In this document: one piece after another, positions 1-5,189 of the stretch
Position numbering within the stretch: the first letter of the stretch is position 1
How the letters are laid out: each line of letters begins with the position of its first letter
Source: DATLSM01 sp035534175
GTDB lineage: Bacteria; Actinomycetota; Thermoleophilia; Solirubrobacterales; 70-9
DNA length: 5,189 nucleotides
Direction of reading: 5' to 3'
NCBI GenBank assembly: GCA_035534175.1
Contig: DATLSM010000087.1
Coordinates: 1-5,189 of the forward strand
Notes under the pieces: model-generated
What the model saw: only the letters and a program-made list of their open reading frames with translations
What the model was told of the DNA's origin: nothing
Databases searched by the model: none
Made by a program: the position numbers and the translations under genes

Positions 1-774
1 TTTGACCGGCGCCGGCAGCGCGTAGGACACCAGCGGACGCAGCAGACCGCCGGCCCCCTTCAGGGTCCGCCGGCGGCGCAGCGCCCGGACCCGGATCGCG
101 ATCCCCTCGGCGAGCTGGTCCCGCTCGGCCCGAGCCGCCACGTTGGAGCCTCCCATGACGCGTGTGCAGAGCTCCTCGTCGAGGGCAACGATGCGGTGTC
201 GCTCGCCAATCCGCAGCCAGAGGTCGTACTCCGCGGCGAAGCGATAACGCGGGTCATAGCCCCCCAGGGCGAGAGCTATCCCGCGGCGGAACATGGCCGA
301 GCTGTTCGGAATCGGGTTGAAACGCGGAAGCACCGGCCCGACGTCACCGGAGGCGAACGTCGTGCGGGGACAAAGCACCCCCCCGCCGGGGTCGACCTCG
401 CGCATCCGAGCGCCCACCACCGCGACCTCGGGTTCGGCCGCGAGCACGCCGAGCTCTCGGGCGAGCCGATTGGGCGCCGAGTAGTCGTCGGCGTCCTGGA
501 TCGCGACGATCGGGGCGGCGGCGGCCTCCATCCCCGCGTTCAGCGAGCGGGCGATGCCGACGTTGCGATCGAGTCGAATCACCCTTGCCCGGGGGTCTGA
601 GCCGATCGCCTCCTGCGCCACAACTGCCGAGCGGTCGCTCGACCCGTCGTCGATCACGATCAACTCCAGGCTGGCCTCCGTCTGCCCCAGGATTGACGCG
701 ATTGCCCGGGAGACGGTGCTCTCGTTGTCGTAGGCGCCGATGAGCACCGTGACGGCGGGCTGGGCGGGGTCCAT
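1..774 (-). CDS. Family 2 glycosyltransferase (GT-A fold), 3' end cut by window edge
   Basis: The reading frame is open from an ATG at 774 to base 1 with no stop, giving 258 residues; the C-terminus lies beyond the left edge. It begins with the GT2 nucleotide-binding strand (VTVLIGAYDNE, residues 8-18), then VIDDGSSD (40-47), the metal-binding DxD-type motif QDADD (93-97), and the acceptor-side motif AEYDLWLRIG (181-190), all in the usual order and spacing. GT2 enzymes of this size (about 300 residues) transfer one sugar from a nucleotide donor at the inner membrane face. No membrane segment is seen in the visible part. Donor and acceptor cannot be read from sequence; a rhamnosyltransferase is a reasonable guess only because the neighbouring operon makes dTDP-rhamnose. 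The start is uncertain: another in-frame ATG at 795 would add seven residues (MPSSPTA), and neither start has a Shine-Dalgarno. A run of seven G (coding strand, 378-384) sits mid-gene with the frame intact. Confidence 0.9.
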   Translation of the reverse strand, partial: MDPAQPAVTVLIGAYDNESTVSRAIASILGQTEASLELIVIDDGSSDRSAVVAQEAIGSDPRARVIRLDRNVGIARSLNAGMEAAAAPIVAIQDADDYSAPNRLARELGVLAAEPEVAVVGARMREVDPGGGVLCPRTTFASGDVGPVLPRFNPIPNSSAMFRRGIALALGGYDPRYRFAAEYDLWLRIGERHRIVALDEELCTRVMGGSNVAARAERDQLAEGIAIRVRALRRRRTLKGAGGLLRPLVSYALPAPVK

Positions 775-830
775 CGCAGTGGGCGAGCTTGGCATATTGC
801 CGCCACGCGCGCTGCTCTACGCTGGCGGCG
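775..830. promoter_or_regulatory. Divergent intergenic region between the GT2 and GT4 genes
   Basis: These 56 bp separate the two divergently read glycosyltransferase starts, so any promoters for both genes should lie here or inside the neighbouring 5' ends. The only AT-rich patch is CATATTG around 793-799, which could serve as a -10 element in either direction. No Shine-Dalgarno is visible for either gene. If the GT2 gene starts at its alternative ATG (795), the gap shrinks to 35 bp. No inverted repeat suggesting an operator was found. Confidence 0.4.
818..823 (+). promoter_or_regulatory. Putative -10 element of a leaderless promoter for the GT4 gene
   Basis: The hexamer TACGCT matches the TANNNT -10 pattern common in Actinobacteria. 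It ends exactly 7 bp before the ATG at 831, so transcription would begin at or next to the start codon. The bases before the ATG contain no Shine-Dalgarno, which is consistent. A possible -35 (TTGCCG, 797-802) has a short 15-bp spacer, so that part is weak. The hexamer is degenerate and could occur by chance. Confidence 0.35.
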
Positions 831-1991
831 ATGAGCAGCGACGCCCCCTGGAGCGGTCGGCCGGTAGCGATCGTCCACGACTGGTTCCAGGGCTACCACG
901 GTTCCGAGCGCGTGGTCGAGGTGCTGGCCGACGATGTCCTCGCCGAGGCCAGCCGCGTGGACATCTACACCTTTCACGCCGCGCGCGAGCTTCTCCCACC
1001 AAAGCTCGCAGCTCGGATCGTCCGTGAATCGCGGCCCTCCCGACTCCCCGGCCTGCGCCAGTTGGGCCATCACCCGGGCCGATGGCGCTACCTGCTCCCC
1101 TACATGCCGCACTACTTCCGCTCTCTCGACCTGGACGGCTATGCGGCGGTCGTGATCTCCTCCCACGCCTGCGCGATCAACGCGGCCCCCCCGGCCGACA
1201 CGCCGTGCGTGTGTTACTGCCACACGCCGATGCGCTACGCCTGGCTGAGCGAGACCGAGCGGGGGCGGCTGCATGGCGCTCGCGGAGCGGCGTTGCATCT
1301 GCTCTCCGGCTGGCTGCGACGTCGCGACCGCAGCGCGGCGCAGCGCCCGGACCGGCTGGTCGCCAACTCGAGCACCGTGAGGGACAGGATCCGCCGCTTC
1401 TACGAGCGTGAAGCCGACGTCGTCCACCCGCCGGTCGGGCTGAGCGACCTGAAACCGACCGGAGACGGGGAGCGCCAGCACTTCCTCTGGGTCGGCCGCC
1501 TCGTGCCCTACAAGCGCCCGTTGCTGGTCGCCGAGGCGTTCCGCGGCCTGCACCTGCGGCTGACGATGGTCGGCATCGGCCCACAGGAAGCGGAGCTGCG
1601 CGAGCAATTGCCGGACAACGTCGAGCTGCGCGGCTGGATCTCGCGCGAGGAGCTGGTCGAGCTGTTTCACGGGGCCGCCGGATTCATCCACGTCGGCGAA
1701 GAGGACTTCGGGATCACGATGGTCGAGGCACTCGCCGCCGGGGTGCCGGTGATCGCGCTGAACGCAGGCGGCGCCCGCGACATCGTCCGCGACGGCGTCG
1801 ACGGCCTCCTCCTCTCCGATCCGACCGTGCCTTCCCTCCGCGCCGCGGTCGAACGGGTCGCCGCCGAGGACTGGGACCGCGACCGCCTCGTCGGCCGGGC
1901 CGCCGAGTTCTCCCGCGAGCGCTTCACCTCCCGCATGCGCGAGCTGCTCTCCGAGACGATGCGCGACCGGGGGACAAGGCAACTGCAATAA
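831..1991 (+). CDS. Family 4 glycosyltransferase, WbaZ-like (GT-B fold)
   Basis: This gene encodes 386 residues, a normal length for GT4 retaining glycosyltransferases. The N-terminal half starts with VAIVHDWFQGYHGSERVVE (residues 12-30), the acceptor-side loop of GT-B enzymes, and carries CYCHTPMRYAW (128-138), a signature I associate with the WbaZ/mannosyltransferase subgroup. The C-terminal donor domain has FLWVGRLVPYKRP (218-230), then the EX7E nucleotide-sugar motif EDFGITMVE (E291 and E299) and AGVPVIALNAGG (303-314). WbaZ-type enzymes usually transfer mannose from GDP-mannose in O-antigen or exopolysaccharide assembly; the sugar used here is inferred only. No signal peptide or membrane segment is visible, as expected for a cytosolic or peripheral enzyme. 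The ATG at 831 was chosen over a TTG at 789 because the extra 14 residues (with Cys and Arg, no family similarity) look untranslated and a TANNNT box sits 7 bp upstream. It is the only plus-strand gene here and converges on rmlC. Confidence 0.93.
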   Translation: MSSDAPWSGRPVAIVHDWFQGYHGSERVVEVLADDVLAEASRVDIYTFHAARELLPPKLAARIVRESRPSRLPGLRQLGHHPGRWRYLLPYMPHYFRSLDLDGYAAVVISSHACAINAAPPADTPCVCYCHTPMRYAWLSETERGRLHGARGAALHLLSGWLRRRDRSAAQRPDRLVANSSTVRDRIRRFYEREADVVHPPVGLSDLKPTGDGERQHFLWVGRLVPYKRPLLVAEAFRGLHLRLTMVGIGPQEAELREQLPDNVELRGWISREELVELFHGAAGFIHVGEEDFGITMVEALAAGVPVIALNAGGARDIVRDGVDGLLLSDPTVPSLRAAVERVAAEDWDRDRLVGRAAEFSRERFTSRMRELLSETMRDRGTRQLQ

Positions 1992-2083
1992 AACTGGCGA
2001 CCGAGGAGCGAGGAGAGGGGGGTGCAGACTCTCCCTGCCCGCGATTGGGCTCGGCCCCACTCAAGCGAACGAGCTGGGCTCCT
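1992..2083. other. Convergent intergenic gap between the GT4 gene and rmlC
   Basis: These 92 bp separate two convergent gene ends, so both transcripts should end here. The best hairpin pairs GGAGAG (2012-2017) with CTCTCC (2029-2034) around an 11-nt loop. A 4-bp GGGC/GCCC stem lies at 2047-2057, and CCTT/AAGG (2081-2092) overlaps the rmlC stop. None is followed by a T-tract on either strand, so a classical intrinsic terminator is not supported. Termination may be Rho-dependent or use weak hairpins, as is common in GC-rich actinobacteria. Confidence 0.4.
2012..2034. terminator. Weak hairpin, possible bidirectional terminator
   Basis: A 6-bp perfect stem (GGAGAG with CTCTCC) closes an 11-nt loop 20 bp after the GT4 stop codon. 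The loop is long, the stem is short and no U-tract follows, so this is only a candidate based on its position between convergent genes. Confidence 0.2.
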
Positions 2084-2632
2084 TCAGAAGGGAAGCGAAT
2101 CGCTGACTTCAGCGAGCTTTGGCGCCGCCAGGTCGCGCTCGCTGAGCAGAGGATCGGCGACCGGCCACTCGACGCCCACGTCCGGGTCATCCCAGGCGAT
2201 GCCGGCCTCGGTCAGCGGATCGTAGGTGCTGGAGAGCAGGTAGGCGACGTCGGCGACGTCGCTGAGGACGGCGAATCCATGGCCGAAGCCCGCGGGGACG
2301 AAGAGCTGGCGGTGCCTCTGGTCATCGAGGACACAGCCCTCCCACTCGCCGTAGGTGGGCGAGCCGCGGCGCAGGTCAACGGCGACGTCGAAGATCGAGC
2401 CGCGCGGACAACGAACCAGCTTCGCCTGCCCCGGCTCGGTCTGGAAGTGCAGTCCACGTAGGGTGCCCTTGGCCGAACGCGAGTGATTGTGCTGGACGAA
2501 CGCGACCTCGACGCCCAACTCTGCCCAGGTGTCGCGGCGGTAGGTCTCGACCATGAAGCCGCGCTCGTCGCCATGGACCTCCGGCTCGAGCCAGACGACG
2601 CCGTCGAGCCTCGTCTCCAGCCGTCGCGGCAT
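2084..2632 (-). CDS. rmlC: dTDP-4-dehydrorhamnose 3,5-epimerase (RmlC)
   Basis: This is the third enzyme of dTDP-L-rhamnose synthesis: a cofactor-free cupin that epimerises C3 and C5 of dTDP-4-keto-6-deoxy-glucose in the cytosol. The 182 residues match the family length. Visible landmarks in order are DERGFMVETYR (22-32), FVQHNHSRSAKGTLRGLHFQ (45-64) with the catalytic His62, IFDVAVDLR (80-88), SPTYGEW (91-97), FVPAGFGHGF (111-120) and GIAWDDP (144-150). The catalytic Tyr is probably Tyr131 or Tyr137 in the AYLLSSTYDP stretch. The ATG at 2632 was chosen because it overlaps the rmlB stop by one base (TGATG) and starts at the conserved N-terminus; the frame stays open further upstream, but that extension lies inside rmlB and has no family similarity. 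There is no clear Shine-Dalgarno, so translation probably depends on coupling to rmlB. It is the last gene of the operon. Confidence 0.97.
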   Translation of the reverse strand: MPRRLETRLDGVVWLEPEVHGDERGFMVETYRRDTWAELGVEVAFVQHNHSRSAKGTLRGLHFQTEPGQAKLVRCPRGSIFDVAVDLRRGSPTYGEWEGCVLDDQRHRQLFVPAGFGHGFAVLSDVADVAYLLSSTYDPLTEAGIAWDDPDVGVEWPVADPLLSERDLAAPKLAEVSDSLPF

Positions 2633-3615
2633 CAGCTGAGGCTCTTGCCGTACTGCTTCTCGTAGTAGTCGCGGTACTCGCCGGAGCGGATCGGCCCCCA
2701 CCACTCCTCGTTGTCGCGGTACCAGCGAACGGTCCGCTCCAGGCCCTCGGCGAAGCGCACCTGCGCCTCCCAGCCCAGCTCGTCGCGGATCTTGTCGCTG
2801 CCGAGTGAGTAGCGGCGGTCATGCCCGGGACGGTCCTTGACGTATTCGACCAGCGACTCCTCGGCGCCGGTCAGCTCGATCACCCGCCCCACCACCTCGA
2901 TGTTCTCGCACTCGTCGGGCCCGCCGACGTTGTAGGCCTCGCCGGGGCGCCCGCTCATCAACACCGTCTGGATGCCGCGGCAAAAGTCCTCGACGTAGAG
3001 CCAATTGCGAACCTGGCGGCCGTCGCCGTAGACGGGAAGCGAGTCGCCGTGCAGGGCGTTTAGGACCATCAGCGGGATCAGCTTCTCCGGGTACTGGCGC
3101 GGTCCGTAGTTGTTGGAGCCGCGGCAGATCACCGCCTCGATGCCGTGGGTGTGGAAGTGGGCGGAGACCAGCAGGTCGCCGGCCGCCTTGGTCGCCGAGT
3201 AGGGCGAAGAGGGGTCCAGGGGCGAGCTCTCGCTGAAGCGGCCCGACTCGATCGACCCGTAGACCTCATCGGTGGAGACCTGAAGGTAGCGACCGATGCC
3301 CAGATCGCGGGCGGCGTCGAGGAGCACGCCGGTCCCGATCACATGCGTGCGGGCGAAGGCATCCTGATCGTCGATCGAGCGGTCGACGTGGGACTCGGCG
3401 GCAAAGTTGACGACCGCGTCGGCGCCCTCCATCGCTTCGCGCACGATCGCCGGATCCTCGATCGCGCCAACCACCAGCTCGATTCCCTCCGGCAGGTTCT
3501 CGCGGCGGCCCGCGTAGGTGAGCTTGTCGAGCACGGTCACCTCGTGCTCCTCGCGAACCTGTCGCACGTAAGTCGAACCGATGAAGCCGGCCGCCCCGGT
3601 GACCAGGAGCTTCAC
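2632..3615 (-). CDS. rmlB: dTDP-glucose 4,6-dehydratase (RmlB)
   Basis: RmlB is an NAD-dependent short-chain dehydrogenase/reductase (extended SDR) that oxidises C4 of dTDP-glucose, removes water across C5-C6 and re-reduces C6. The 327 residues are typical. Key sites are the Rossmann motif GAAGFIG (7-13), FAAESHVDRS (71-80), the family-defining TDEVYG (115-120) with catalytic Asp116 and Glu117, the YxxxK pair Tyr139 and Lys143 in SPYSATK, NNYGPRQYPEKLIP (168-181) and the substrate loop VYGDGRQVRNWLYVED (195-210). The start is GTG at 3615, giving MKLLVTGAAG, and it overlaps the rmlD stop as GTGA. A GGAG lies 8 bp upstream of it. The frame stays open upstream to 3780, but those 55 residues are antisense-like Pro/Ala/Gly-rich sequence lying inside rmlD and were rejected. 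It is flanked by rmlD and rmlC, overlapping both. Confidence 0.98.
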   Translation of the reverse strand: MKLLVTGAAGFIGSTYVRQVREEHEVTVLDKLTYAGRRENLPEGIELVVGAIEDPAIVREAMEGADAVVNFAAESHVDRSIDDQDAFARTHVIGTGVLLDAARDLGIGRYLQVSTDEVYGSIESGRFSESSPLDPSSPYSATKAAGDLLVSAHFHTHGIEAVICRGSNNYGPRQYPEKLIPLMVLNALHGDSLPVYGDGRQVRNWLYVEDFCRGIQTVLMSGRPGEAYNVGGPDECENIEVVGRVIELTGAEESLVEYVKDRPGHDRRYSLGSDKIRDELGWEAQVRFAEGLERTVRWYRDNEEWWGPIRSGEYRDYYEKQYGKSLS

Positions 3616-4466
3616 GCCGCCGGCTCCATCTCGGCCTGGCGCTGCGCGAGGTAGCCCGCCAGGCCGTCCTGCCAGGTGGGCAGCAGGATCGCGTGCTCGC
3701 GCTGGCTGGCCAGCGCCGAGTAGGGCGGGCGGGGCGCCGGGCGGCCAAGCATCTCCGTGGTCGCCGAGAGCACGTTGCACTCGACCTTGGCCTGCTCGAA
3801 GATCTCCCGCGCGAACTCGTACCAGGAGCAGGCGCCCGCGGCTGCCATGTGGTGGATGCCGTACTCCAGCCCCTCGATCAGCCGGACGATCCCATACGCG
3901 AGGTGCCAGGTGTAGGTGGGCGAACCGACCTGGTCTCGGACGACGAGGACCTCGCCGTGATCGGAGGCCAACCGCATCATCGTCTCCACGAAGTTGGAGC
4001 CGCCGATGCCGAACAGCCAGGAGGAGCGGACGATGAAGTGGCGCTTGTTGGCGGCCGCCGTTGCCTCCTCGCCGGCGAGCTTGGTCCGGCCGTAGGCTGA
4101 GAGCGGAGCCGGTTGATCGCTCTCGACGTAGGGCGCGCCCTTGGCGCCGTCGAAGATGTAGTCGCTGGAGACGTAGACGACCGAGGCGTCGATCTTGGCC
4201 GCGGCGGCGGCGACGTTGCCGGCGCCGGTTCCGTTGACCGCCATCGCCGCCTCCTCCGCCTCCTCCGCCCCGTCGACATCGGTCCAGGCGGCGCAGTGGA
4301 TGACCACGTCGGGGTGCTCCAGACTGAGCCTCCTGTCAACGGCGGCGGGGTCGGTGACGTCCAGCTCGGCGCGGCCAAAGCCGACCACGTCGTGACCGGC
4401 GTTGCCGGCGGCAAGCATCACGTCGCGACCGAGCATTCCGGCGGCACCCGTGACCAGCAGCTTCAT
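3612..4466 (-). CDS. rmlD: dTDP-4-dehydrorhamnose reductase (RmlD)
   Basis: RmlD is the last enzyme of the pathway; it uses NAD(P)H to reduce dTDP-4-keto-L-rhamnose to dTDP-L-rhamnose. The 284 residues match the family. Landmarks are the Rossmann motif GAAGMLG (7-13), LDVTDP (35-40), CAAWTDVDGAE (58-68), VYVSSDYIFDG (97-107), the catalytic YGRTK (Tyr125, Lys129), VRSSWLFG (146-153), VRDQVGSPTY (176-185) and RPAPRPPYSAL (242-252). The ATG at 4466 gives the conserved MKLLVTGAAG start; it lies 13 nt after the rmlA stop, with only a weak GAG upstream. The gene ends in a 4-nt GTGA overlap with rmlB. A 9-bp in-frame duplication (GGAGGAGGC type, coding strand, about 4249-4266) encodes Glu-Glu-Ala twice. 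RmlD and RmlB share nearly the same first ten residues, as expected for two SDR enzymes. Confidence 0.97.
   Translation of the reverse strand: MKLLVTGAAGMLGRDVMLAAGNAGHDVVGFGRAELDVTDPAAVDRRLSLEHPDVVIHCAAWTDVDGAEEAEEAAMAVNGTGAGNVAAAAAKIDASVVYVSSDYIFDGAKGAPYVESDQPAPLSAYGRTKLAGEEATAAANKRHFIVRSSWLFGIGGSNFVETMMRLASDHGEVLVVRDQVGSPTYTWHLAYGIVRLIEGLEYGIHHMAAAGACSWYEFAREIFEQAKVECNVLSATTEMLGRPAPRPPYSALASQREHAILLPTWQDGLAGYLAQRQAEMEPAA
3624..3627 (-). promoter_or_regulatory. Shine-Dalgarno GGAG deciding the rmlB GTG start
   Basis: On the coding strand GGAG lies within the last codons of rmlD, 8 bp before the GTG at 3615. It is the only convincing ribosome-binding site in the window and supports the GTG start over any upstream choice. 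Confidence 0.6.
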
Positions 4467-4480
4467 GATGCTCGATTCAT
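4463..4480 (-). other. Possible five-codon minicistron bridging rmlA and rmlD
   Basis: In the rmlA-rmlD junction the rmlA stop reads TAATG, so its last A also begins an ATG (4480). That ATG opens a frame of five codons (Met-Asn-Arg-Ala-Ser) ending in TGA at 4465-4463. This TGA overlaps the rmlD ATG as ATGA. The arrangement could relay terminating ribosomes from rmlA to rmlD. There is no other evidence of translation, and it may be chance. Confidence 0.15.
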
Positions 4481-5189
4481 TAGACGATCTGGATCTCGGA
4501 GTTATCGCCGACCAGCAGGCGCAGCGTCTTCGGCATCCCGTCGCTGCGGGTCAGCTTGACGTTGCGGCCGAGCAGGCTCGCCTCCATGCGGGTGCCGAGG
4601 TCCTCGACCACGGAGCCGGCGAGGATGATCGAGTGCTCGACTTCGGAGCGGCAGATGCGGACCCCCTCGCCAATCGAGGTGTAGGGGCCGACGTAGGCGT
4701 CCTCGATGCGCGCGCCGGCGCCGATCACGGCGGGGCCGCGAACGACCGAGCCGGTGAGGACGGCGCCCTCCTCGACCACCACCCGGCCCTCGATGCGGGA
4801 GTCGCCGATGTCCCCGTCGAGGCGGGTCTCGATCTCCTCCAGCACAAGCCGGTTGGCCTCCAGCATGTCGCCCAGCTGGCCGGTGTCCTTCCACCAACCG
4901 GTGACGATCTCCGACTGGACGCGGTGTCCGTCGTCGATCAGCCCCTGGATCGCCTCGGTGATCTCCAACTCGCCGCGCCAGGAGGGCTCCAGGGCGCGGG
5001 CGGCGTCGAAGATCCGCTGGCCGAACAGGTAGACGCCGACCAGAGCCAGGTTCGAGGGCGGATCCTTCGGCTTCTCGACCAGGCGGACGATGCGCTCGCC
5101 GTCGAGCTCGGCGACGCCATAGGAGCTGGGATCCTCGACCGGGGTGAGGAGGATCAGCGCATCGGGCCGATCGGTCCGGAAGGTGGAGA
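4480..5189 (-). CDS. rmlA: Glucose-1-phosphate thymidylyltransferase, long form (RmlA), N-terminus cut by window edge
   Basis: RmlA joins glucose-1-phosphate and dTTP to give dTDP-glucose, the first and usually feedback-controlled step towards dTDP-rhamnose. The frame is open from the right edge to TAA at 4480-4482, giving 235 visible residues. Counted from the first whole codon (5187), it shows LTPVEDPSSYGVAEL (14-28), VEKPK (37-41), VGVYLF (50-55), ELEITEAIQ (73-81) and GWWKDTG (97-103), then LEANRLVLEEI (109-119). The last 105 or so residues are hexapeptide-like repeats of a left-handed beta-helix (RIEGRVVVEEGAVL, SVVRGPAVIGAGARI, YVGPYTSIGEGVRI). That C-terminal helix marks the long form (about 355 residues) rather than the roughly 290-residue enterobacterial type. 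About 120 N-terminal residues, including the GxGTRLxP nucleotide loop, lie outside the window. An internal TTG at 4968 is simply Leu74, not a start. It leads the operon. Confidence 0.95.
   Translation of the reverse strand, partial: STFRTDRPDALILLTPVEDPSSYGVAELDGERIVRLVEKPKDPPSNLALVGVYLFGQRIFDAARALEPSWRGELEITEAIQGLIDDGHRVQSEIVTGWWKDTGQLGDMLEANRLVLEEIETRLDGDIGDSRIEGRVVVEEGAVLTGSVVRGPAVIGAGARIEDAYVGPYTSIGEGVRICRSEVEHSIILAGSVVEDLGTRMEASLLGRNVKLTRSDGMPKTLRLLVGDNSEIQIV

Noticed and set aside
94..103. 10-bp palindrome GATCGCGATC
   Set aside because: It falls in GT2 coding sequence, encodes ordinary residues (Ile-Ala-Ile) and is a common chance word in GC-rich DNA; no second copy nearby suggests an operator or repeat.
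378..384. Apparent frameshift in the GT2 gene at the seven-base run
   Set aside because: On careful reading the run has exactly seven bases and the frame continues without a break from 774 to base 1, with GT2 motifs on both sides.
789..830. TTG start extending the GT4 protein by 14 residues
   Set aside because: The extension lacks family similarity, TTG is a poor start, and ATG 831 has a leaderless-type -10 element at the right distance.
660..2060. A 466-codon open frame on the minus strand, antisense to the GT4 gene
   Set aside because: It is longer than the real gene, but its product is Ala/Arg/Pro/Gly-rich with no recognisable motif, and it runs into the GT2 5' end. The plus strand carries a full set of GT4 motifs. 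Long antisense frames are expected at this GC content.
3145..3654. Open frame on the plus strand, antisense to rmlB (169 codons)
   Set aside because: The opposite strand encodes intact RmlB with its catalytic residues; the antisense product has no motif and mirrors codon-position bias.
4113..4559. Open frame on the plus strand, antisense to rmlD and the end of rmlA (148 codons)
   Set aside because: Gly/Val/Asp-rich composition typical of an antisense shadow; the real genes on the minus strand are unambiguous.
1..5189. Search for CRISPR arrays, tRNA or rRNA genes, insertion sequences, toxin-antitoxin pairs or defence genes
   Set aside because: About 96% of the window is accounted for by six sugar-metabolism and glycosyltransferase genes; no repeats, RNA folds or other protein families could be seen in the remaining gaps.

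Overview
This window comes from a very GC-rich bacterial chromosome. Its genes lack strong Shine-Dalgarno sites, overlap at stop/start codons, and include a long-form RmlA. This fits an actinobacterium, and the protein style is compatible with the deep-branching Thermoleophilia (Solirubrobacter-like). That placement is an impression from protein style, not a computed result. No mobile element, RNA gene, CRISPR array or foreign-looking composition is visible.

The right two thirds (2084-5189, minus strand) is one compact operon for dTDP-L-rhamnose synthesis. In transcription order it reads rmlA (long form, N-terminus cut by the right edge), rmlD, rmlB, rmlC. RmlA makes dTDP-glucose from glucose-1-phosphate and dTTP. 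RmlB dehydrates it to the 4-keto-6-deoxy sugar, RmlC epimerises C3 and C5, and RmlD reduces the product to dTDP-L-rhamnose. Junctions are tight: 13 nt for rmlA-rmlD, a 4-nt GTGA overlap for rmlD-rmlB and a 1-nt TGATG overlap for rmlB-rmlC. Translational coupling is therefore likely.

The left third holds two glycosyltransferases that are probable users of nucleotide sugars. A GT4-family enzyme resembling the WbaZ mannosyltransferase group lies on the plus strand (831-1991) and converges on rmlC across a 92-bp gap. A GT2-family enzyme (1-774, minus strand, C-terminus cut by the left edge) is divergent from it across a 56-bp gap. The GT4 start carries a TANNNT -10-like hexamer exactly 7 bp upstream and no Shine-Dalgarno, as expected for a leaderless actinobacterial mRNA. 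Together the window looks like part of a cell-surface polysaccharide locus (exopolysaccharide, O-antigen-like or wall glycan) containing rhamnose.

I found no evidence for an undescribed system. The points worth a second look are small: the probable leaderless promoter, a five-codon minicistron bridging rmlA and rmlD, the strand isolation of the GT4 gene, and the A-D-B-C gene order with a long-form RmlA.
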